A stretch of DNA of 9,608 nt from an uncultured Actinomycetes bacterium (GTDB lineage Bacteria; Actinomycetota; Actinomycetes; Nanopelagicales; Nanopelagicaceae). Where the stretch lies: the NCBI GenBank assembly GCA_903918325.1, contig CAIXDY010000048.1:1-9608 (forward strand). Direction: 5' to 3'. A program made the translations under genes and the position numbers. The notes under the pieces were generated by a model, which worked only from the letters and a program-made list of their open reading frames with translations, was not told the origin of the DNA and ran no database searches. Positions 5,848-9,608 of this stretch are shown piece after piece. Within the stretch, counting starts at the first letter, position 1. Each line of letters begins with the position of its first letter.

Positions 5848-6647
5848 TGCATACGCCCGACATTGTTAGATTTTCTAAATTGAGCTCAGTGATTTTGATT
5901 TTTACGTCTCTAATTTCGGCTGCCGGCTTTCTATGGCCCTTTTATTATCAAGGTGATTCATTACCGCGAACGCAAATCTTTTTTTGGTGTGCAGTAACAG
6001 CTGCCGTATTCCTGGTAATGATTCAAATTTCAAACTCGCGGCTAGATGCTAAATCAGTGGCACTTCTAGGAGTTCTCTCGGCATTAATCGCCGCGTTGAG
6101 GCCACTAGGTGCAGGTGCAATTGGAATTGAACCTATGTGGTTTGTTTTGATTTTAAGTGCCCGTGTTTTCGGACCTTCATTTGGTTTTCTTCTTGGCCTT
6201 ACGTCAATGTTTGTGTCGGCACTTCTCACTGGCGGTTTAGGACCATGGCTGGGCTACCAAATTTTTGCTGCCGCTTGGATTGGTTTAGCTGCCGGACTTC
6301 TTCCTTTCAGAAAACTGCGTGGTAAAACTGAAATAGTTCTACTCGTAGTTTTCGGTCTAATAGCCTCTGAAGCTTTCGGAATGTTGATGGATTTGCAGTT
6401 CTGGCCCTGGTCGATTGGTTCCGGAACTTCTTTGTCCTACCTTGCCCATGCCTCTATTCATGAAAACGTTATACGCTTTTTAACTTTTCACTTTGCCACT
6501 TCTATGGCTTGGGATATTCCGCGTGGGATTTTTACTGGCGTGCTTTTAGCGCTTTCAGGTTCAGCGGTTTTGTCGGCTTTAAGACGCACTCATACTCGTG
6601 CAGCTTTTGTGCAACCTATTGAATTTATCGAACGTGTGAAGGCATAA
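5844..6647 (+). CDS. cbrT: ECF transporter S component, probably cobalamin-specific (CbrT-like)
   Basis: This is the membrane protein that would bind the vitamin and give the transporter its specificity. The 267 residues form about six hydrophobic helices: roughly 13-33, 44-62, 71-90, 97-120, 122-150 and 162-180, with another near 230-247. The stretch from R86 (RPLGAGAIGIEP, then SARVFGPSFGFLLG ending at 118), then LTGGLGPWLGYQ, matches my memory of actinobacterial S components in B12-riboswitch operons. A late amphipathic region with HENVIRF and MAWDIPRG is also present. Substrate is inferred from the riboswitch and the operon, not from a binding motif; cobinamide or another corrinoid is possible. 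It does not start like CbiM, so cobalt is unlikely. ATG overlaps the ATPase stop (ATGA); a second in-frame ATG follows at 5847. Its 3' end overlaps gcvT by 23 bp on the other strand. Confidence 0.82.
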   Translation: MMHTPDIVRFSKLSSVILIFTSLISAAGFLWPFYYQGDSLPRTQIFFWCAVTAAVFLVMIQISNSRLDAKSVALLGVLSALIAALRPLGAGAIGIEPMWFVLILSARVFGPSFGFLLGLTSMFVSALLTGGLGPWLGYQIFAAAWIGLAAGLLPFRKLRGKTEIVLLVVFGLIASEAFGMLMDLQFWPWSIGSGTSLSYLAHASIHENVIRFLTFHFATSMAWDIPRGIFTGVLLALSGSAVLSALRRTHTRAAFVQPIEFIERVKA

Positions 6648-7713
6648 AAGGCAGTTTTACAACTTCTACTAAGCAGTCGCGCCCACGCACATCAATTACT
6701 AACTGATCGCCAATTTTTACCGATGACTTCAATAGTGCAATTCCGATTCCAACTTTAAGTGAAGGCGAAAAAGTTCCGCTTGTGACTTCGCCCAGCAACT
6801 CGCCAGCCGCGGTTTTTACTTGCATGCCCCCTCTTGGAATTCCGCGATCCAGTGATTTCAGCGCCACACTTCGACGTCCCGGACCATCGGTTTTTTGTTG
6901 TTTTAAAACATCGCTGCCAATAAAGCCAGGCTTGTCCCAACCAATCGCCCACGTAGCACTTGCTTCAACTGGAGAAATATCTAACGAGAGTTCATGGCCA
7001 TGTAATGGATAACCCATTTCCGTTCGCAAAGTATCGCGGGCACCAAGTCCACACACCAATCCCCCAACAGGTTCGATGGCTGCAACTAATGTGTCCCACA
7101 CTTTTGAAGCATCAGCGATTTTAGGAAGTAATTCATATCCCAATTCACCGGTATAGCCGGTGCGACAAAGTATTACATCGGCGCCACCAATGGTTACTGT
7201 TTCAAATGCCATGTAATCAATATTTGTATTCACCCCTAGAGTTCTCATAACCTGCGGAGCTAGTGGGCCTTGCACCGCAATCACTGCATACTCCAGATGT
7301 AGATTTTCTACATGTATAGCTGCTGGTGCATGTTCAATTAATACCTTTACGACATCTGTTGTGTTTGAAGCATTCGGAACAAGGAAAAAATCTTCGGTGC
7401 TATTTCGGTAAGCGATTAAGTCGTCCACCACACCGCCTTGTGGGGTACACAGCAACGTGTATTGCGCGGATCCATCGGCGATTCGATTGAGATCATTTGT
7501 GAACATCGAATTGAGAAAATCCAACGCTCCACTGCCGCGCACACTCGCCTTGCCTAAATGTGACACATCGAAAATTCCAACTTTTTCACGCACTGCTGTG
7601 TGTTCTGCCAGCACGCCTGCGCCTGGATATTCGATCGGCATTAGCCAACCACCAAAATCAGCCATTTTGGCCATTCGAGCTAGATGCTTTTCATGTAACG
7701 GTGAGTGCTTCAT
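6625..7713 (-). CDS. gcvT: Aminomethyltransferase, glycine cleavage system T protein
   Basis: It transfers the methylene group from aminomethyl-lipoyl H protein to tetrahydrofolate, releasing ammonia, in the cytosolic glycine cleavage system. The 362 residues are full length. Landmarks are DFGGWLMPIEY (19-29), FDVSHLGK (48-55), the folate-site acidic pair in GGVVDDLI (93-100), RTGYTGELGYELL (184-196), and GLGARDTLRTEMG (222-234) with its conserved arginines R226 and R230. The C-terminal barrel ends in LPFMPSHVR. The start at 7713 fits the family N-terminus (KHSPLHEKHL) and has TAGGTT seven bases upstream. No gcvH or gcvP is visible in the window; they would have to lie elsewhere. It converges with cbrT and diverges from pepA, an order also seen in M. 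tuberculosis (Rv2211c/Rv2213, from memory). A folate-binding YgfZ-type relative is the alternative, but the intact T-protein motifs argue against it. Confidence 0.94.
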   Translation of the reverse strand: MKHSPLHEKHLARMAKMADFGGWLMPIEYPGAGVLAEHTAVREKVGIFDVSHLGKASVRGSGALDFLNSMFTNDLNRIADGSAQYTLLCTPQGGVVDDLIAYRNSTEDFFLVPNASNTTDVVKVLIEHAPAAIHVENLHLEYAVIAVQGPLAPQVMRTLGVNTNIDYMAFETVTIGGADVILCRTGYTGELGYELLPKIADASKVWDTLVAAIEPVGGLVCGLGARDTLRTEMGYPLHGHELSLDISPVEASATWAIGWDKPGFIGSDVLKQQKTDGPGRRSVALKSLDRGIPRGGMQVKTAAGELLGEVTSGTFSPSLKVGIGIALLKSSVKIGDQLVIDVRGRDCLVEVVKLPFMPSHVR

Positions 7714-7720
7714 AGTGTGA

Positions 7721-7726
7721 AACCTA
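7721..7726 (-). promoter_or_regulatory. -10 hexamer of gcvT (TAGGTT), leaderless start
   Basis: TAGGTT on the minus strand ends seven bases before the gcvT ATG and no ribosome binding site follows. It lies in the 39-bp gap shared with pepA, so the -35 region of each gene must overlap the start region of the other. Confidence 0.45.
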
Positions 7727-7739
7727 CCAATACATCTAT

Positions 7740-7745
7740 TACGCT
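7740..7745 (+). promoter_or_regulatory. -10 hexamer of pepA (TACGCT), leaderless start
   Basis: TACGCT ends seven bases before the ATG at 7753, with no Shine-Dalgarno sequence between. It fits only the TAnnnT minimum, so it is weak alone. It agrees in spacing with the other starts and helps choose 7753 over the longer reading from 7705. Confidence 0.4.
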
Positions 7746-7752
7746 GACACCC

Positions 7753-9243
7753 ATGACAACACTCAAAATCTCAGATGGCCTAGTTAAAGATGATGTCCTT
7801 GTTGTAGGACTAGTGAGCACCAACGCAAAAGGTGGAATCGCCATTGAGACCGGTGACTTAGCAATCGACTCAAAAACTTTACTGGCCTCGCTCGTTGAAA
7901 TGGGCGCGACCGGAGCAGCCGATGAAATTGTGAAGTTACCTGGTGGACCTGCGCGAATGATTGTCTTCACTGGTCTTGGCAAGAAAGCCCAAACGTACGG
8001 GCATGAAACCTTGCGTCGCGCAGCAGGCGCTGCCGCTCGAGCTTTAGCTGGCACAACTAATGCAACTTTTGCTCTTCCCACTAAAGATCTAGCTTCAGTT
8101 GCCGCTGTAGCAGAAGGCGCAGTTCTTGGCGCATATGTTTTTCACGAATTCAAAGGCACAACAAAAGCAGAACACAAGGCAGCCCTTAAAGGTGCGACTA
8201 TTTTTTCAAAGGGCTTGAACAAGAGCGATTGCAATGCCGTTGTAACCCGTACAAAAATCATAGGTAAGTACACCCATCTTGTTCGCGATCTGATTAATAC
8301 CCCGCCTAGTCATTTAACTCCTGACACCTTTACCAAAAAATTTTTATTAGCAGTCAAAAACGCTGGCGGAGCAAAGCAAGGTTTAAAGACAACTATCTGG
8401 GACGAAAAGCAGTTAAAGTCACAAGGTTTCGGCGGAATTATTGGAGTTGGTCAAGGTTCAGCAAACCCACCACGCTTATTACACATTTCATACACACCAA
8501 AAACAAAATCGGTTAAGCGCTATGCCCTCGTTGGCAAGGGAATTACTTTTGACACTGGTGGTTTAAATCTAAAGCCTGGGCTTGGTATGGAAGCGATGAA
8601 ATATGACATGAGCGGTGCGGCAGCAGTCTGTGCGGCAACGTTAGCAATTGCAGAACTTGGTTTACCTATTGCAATTGAATGTTGGGCACCTATGGCAGAA
8701 AATATGCCAAGTGATAGCGCAACCCGACCAAGTGACATCATCACTATTTTTGGTGGCAAGACCGTTGAAGTTTTAAATCCAGATGCTGAAGGTCGATTAG
8801 TTTTAGCCGATGGGTTGATGAAAGCTCAATCTAGTAAAAATAAACTTGATGGAATTATTGATGTCGCAACATTAACTGGCGCACAGGTAATTGCCCTTGG
8901 AACTCTTACTGGTGCGGTCATGACAAATAACCAAGAGTTCAGCCAAGAATTTTTGAAAGCATCCAAAGATGCCGGTGAACAATTCTGGCCAATGCCGCTA
9001 CCTGTAGAACTACGAGCAACCCTTGATTCCCCGGTCGCCGATCTGGCAAATATCGGTGATAAAAATGGCGGCATGCTCGTGGCTGGACTTTTCCTTAAAG
9101 AATTCGTCTCCGATGATCTCCCATGGCTGCACCTTGATATTGCCGGTCCAGCCAACAACCAAGGTAAGTCACACGGTTACACCCCGGTTGGCGGAACCGG
9201 GATAGCTCTCCGCTCAATTGTGAGATTGGTCGAACAGGCCTGA
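7753..9243 (+). CDS. pepA: Leucyl aminopeptidase, M17 family
   Basis: This cytosolic metallo-exopeptidase removes N-terminal residues from peptides and is usually a hexamer with two metal ions per active site. From the start at 7753 it has 496 residues, the normal length. The N-terminal macro-like domain spans about 1-160. The C-terminal catalytic domain holds the metal ligands K262, D267, D285, D344 and E346, with catalytic K274 and R348, in VGKGITFDTGGLNLKPG and NPDAEGRL. The usual NTDAEGR box reads NPDAEGR here (P343 instead of Thr). The frame is open back to an ATG at 7705, inside gcvT on the other strand. I prefer 7753 (MTTLKISDGL) because it gives a standard length and has a correctly placed -10. 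lpd follows 79 bp downstream on the same strand, so joint transcription is possible. M17 is firm; the exact peptide preference is unknown. Confidence 0.93.
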   Translation: MTTLKISDGLVKDDVLVVGLVSTNAKGGIAIETGDLAIDSKTLLASLVEMGATGAADEIVKLPGGPARMIVFTGLGKKAQTYGHETLRRAAGAAARALAGTTNATFALPTKDLASVAAVAEGAVLGAYVFHEFKGTTKAEHKAALKGATIFSKGLNKSDCNAVVTRTKIIGKYTHLVRDLINTPPSHLTPDTFTKKFLLAVKNAGGAKQGLKTTIWDEKQLKSQGFGGIIGVGQGSANPPRLLHISYTPKTKSVKRYALVGKGITFDTGGLNLKPGLGMEAMKYDMSGAAAVCAATLAIAELGLPIAIECWAPMAENMPSDSATRPSDIITIFGGKTVEVLNPDAEGRLVLADGLMKAQSSKNKLDGIIDVATLTGAQVIALGTLTGAVMTNNQEFSQEFLKASKDAGEQFWPMPLPVELRATLDSPVADLANIGDKNGGMLVAGLFLKEFVSDDLPWLHLDIAGPANNQGKSHGYTPVGGTGIALRSIVRLVEQA

Positions 9244-9310
9244 TTCTCCTTCTCAGAGTTCGTCACTTTGGGCGGGCGTACGGCAAGATAGAGGTCTTGA
9301 GTTTGAGCTA

Positions 9311-9316
9311 AAGGGG
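9311..9316 (+). promoter_or_regulatory. Ribosome binding site of lpd (AAGGGG)
   Basis: AAGGGG lies six bases before the GTG at 9323 and decides that start. No TAnnnT hexamer was found in the 79-bp gap after pepA, so lpd may be read through from pepA or use a weaker promoter. Confidence 0.6.
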
Positions 9317-9322
9317 TAAGAC

Positions 9323-9608
9323 GTGTCGCAATTTGATTTAGTGATTTTAGGTGGCGGAAGCGGTGGCTATGCCTGCGCTCTGCGAAGTGCTCAACTAGGC
9401 CTAAAGGTTGCTCTGATCGAAGCCGACAAAGTTGGCGGCACATGTCTGCATAAGGGATGCATCCCAACGAAGGCGCTTTTGCACTCGGCTGAAATTGCAG
9501 ATGGAGCGCGCGAAGGTTCAAAATTCGGAGTCAAAGCAACTTTTGATGGCATCGATATGAATGGCGTCAACTCGTATAAAGATGGTGTGATCTCGCGTCT
9601 ACATAAGG
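9323..9608 (+). CDS. lpd: Dihydrolipoyl dehydrogenase (3' end cut by window edge)
   Basis: This FAD flavoprotein reoxidises dihydrolipoamide with NAD+ as the E3 part of 2-oxoacid dehydrogenases and the L protein of glycine cleavage. Only about 95 residues are in the window. They begin (GTG start) MSQFDLVILGGGSGGYACAL, with the FAD-binding GGGSGG Rossmann loop at about 10-15. An acidic residue follows at the end of the second strand (ALIEADKVGG), and then the redox-active disulfide motif GGTCLHKGCIPTKALL, with the CxxxxC pair at about 43 and 48. The TCLHKGCIPTK form is typical of dihydrolipoyl dehydrogenase rather than glutathione or mercuric reductase. In many actinobacteria the gene follows pepA and precedes the dihydrolipoamide acyltransferase gene, so the E2 gene is a likely next neighbour (inference). 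The GTG start is supported by AAGGGG six bases upstream. Confidence 0.93.
   Translation, partial: MSQFDLVILGGGSGGYACALRSAQLGLKVALIEADKVGGTCLHKGCIPTKALLHSAEIADGAREGSKFGVKATFDGIDMNGVNSYKDGVISRLHK

Noticed and set aside
3497..6647. Cobalt transporter (CbiMNQO) interpretation
   Set aside because: The T component is CbiQ-like, but there is no CbiN, and the S component lacks the CbiM N-terminus with its conserved metal-binding histidine. The fused ATPase and the SCO2322-type protein point to vitamin uptake.
7705..7752. Longer start for the leucyl aminopeptidase at 7705
   Set aside because: It would overlap the gcvT start and add a threonine-rich tail untypical of the family. The ATG at 7753 has a correctly spaced -10 and gives the standard length.
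7710..8081. 123-codon open frame on the minus strand inside pepA
   Set aside because: It is antisense to the N-terminal domain of pepA and overlaps the gcvT start; there is no domain or start signal.
9244..9322. Terminator or independent promoter between pepA and lpd
   Set aside because: No stem with a following T-run and no TAnnnT hexamer was found, so neither is claimed.
9177..9521. 114-codon open frame on the minus strand across the pepA-lpd junction
   Set aside because: It is antisense to pepA and to the dihydrolipoyl dehydrogenase start, whose FAD and disulfide motifs are unmistakable on the plus strand.

Overview
The window looks like part of the chromosome of a streamlined, moderately low-GC actinobacterium. 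The freshwater Nanopelagicales (acI: Planktophila/Nanopelagicus-like) are my best guess, by inference. Three things support this. The proteins are clearly actinobacterial: a mycobacterial-type adenosine kinase, a DUF3043 membrane protein and an SCO2322-type secreted protein. Genes are packed with overlaps and very short gaps. Several genes appear to have leaderless starts, with a TAnnnT -10 hexamer ending 6-7 bases before the ATG.

Layout. At the left edge, on the minus strand, lie a partial adenosine kinase gene (adoK) and, just upstream of it, an A-type Fe-S carrier gene (erpA). Diverging from erpA is a DUF3043 membrane protein gene, which converges with an aldo/keto reductase gene (4-bp overlap). 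The 274-bp gap at 2679-2952 holds a well-conserved adenosylcobalamin riboswitch. It leads a tight four-gene plus-strand operon: a small secreted SCO2322-type protein, an ECF transmembrane T component (CbiQ type), a fused two-domain ECF ATPase, and a CbrT-like S component. The last three genes are joined by ATGA start/stop overlaps. The operon collides tail to tail (23-bp overlap) with minus-strand gcvT. gcvT shares a 39-bp divergent promoter region with pepA (M17 leucyl aminopeptidase). Last comes the start of a dihydrolipoyl dehydrogenase gene (lpd), cut by the window edge.

How the parts fit. The central cassette reads as a self-contained, B12-responsive vitamin B12 (or corrinoid) uptake system: riboswitch, exported accessory protein, and S, T, A and A' parts of one transporter. 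When cobalamin is plentiful the riboswitch should shut it down, probably by hiding the ribosome binding site of the first gene. The flanking genes form a block that, from memory, resembles Mycobacterium tuberculosis Rv2202c-Rv2215 (adoK, Fe-S carrier, DUF3043, cobT/cobS, gcvT, pepB, dlaT). There the space between DUF3043 and gcvT carries late cobalamin synthesis genes; here it carries uptake genes. gcvT and lpd both encode glycine-cleavage components (T and L proteins), although lpd is more often tied to 2-oxoacid dehydrogenases.

The most interesting parts are the unexplained secreted protein in the B12 operon, the switchable stems in the riboswitch leader, and the repeated leaderless promoter pattern. 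I found no mobile elements, tRNA or rRNA genes, CRISPR arrays or convincing intrinsic terminators. The longest gene-free stretch is the riboswitch leader.
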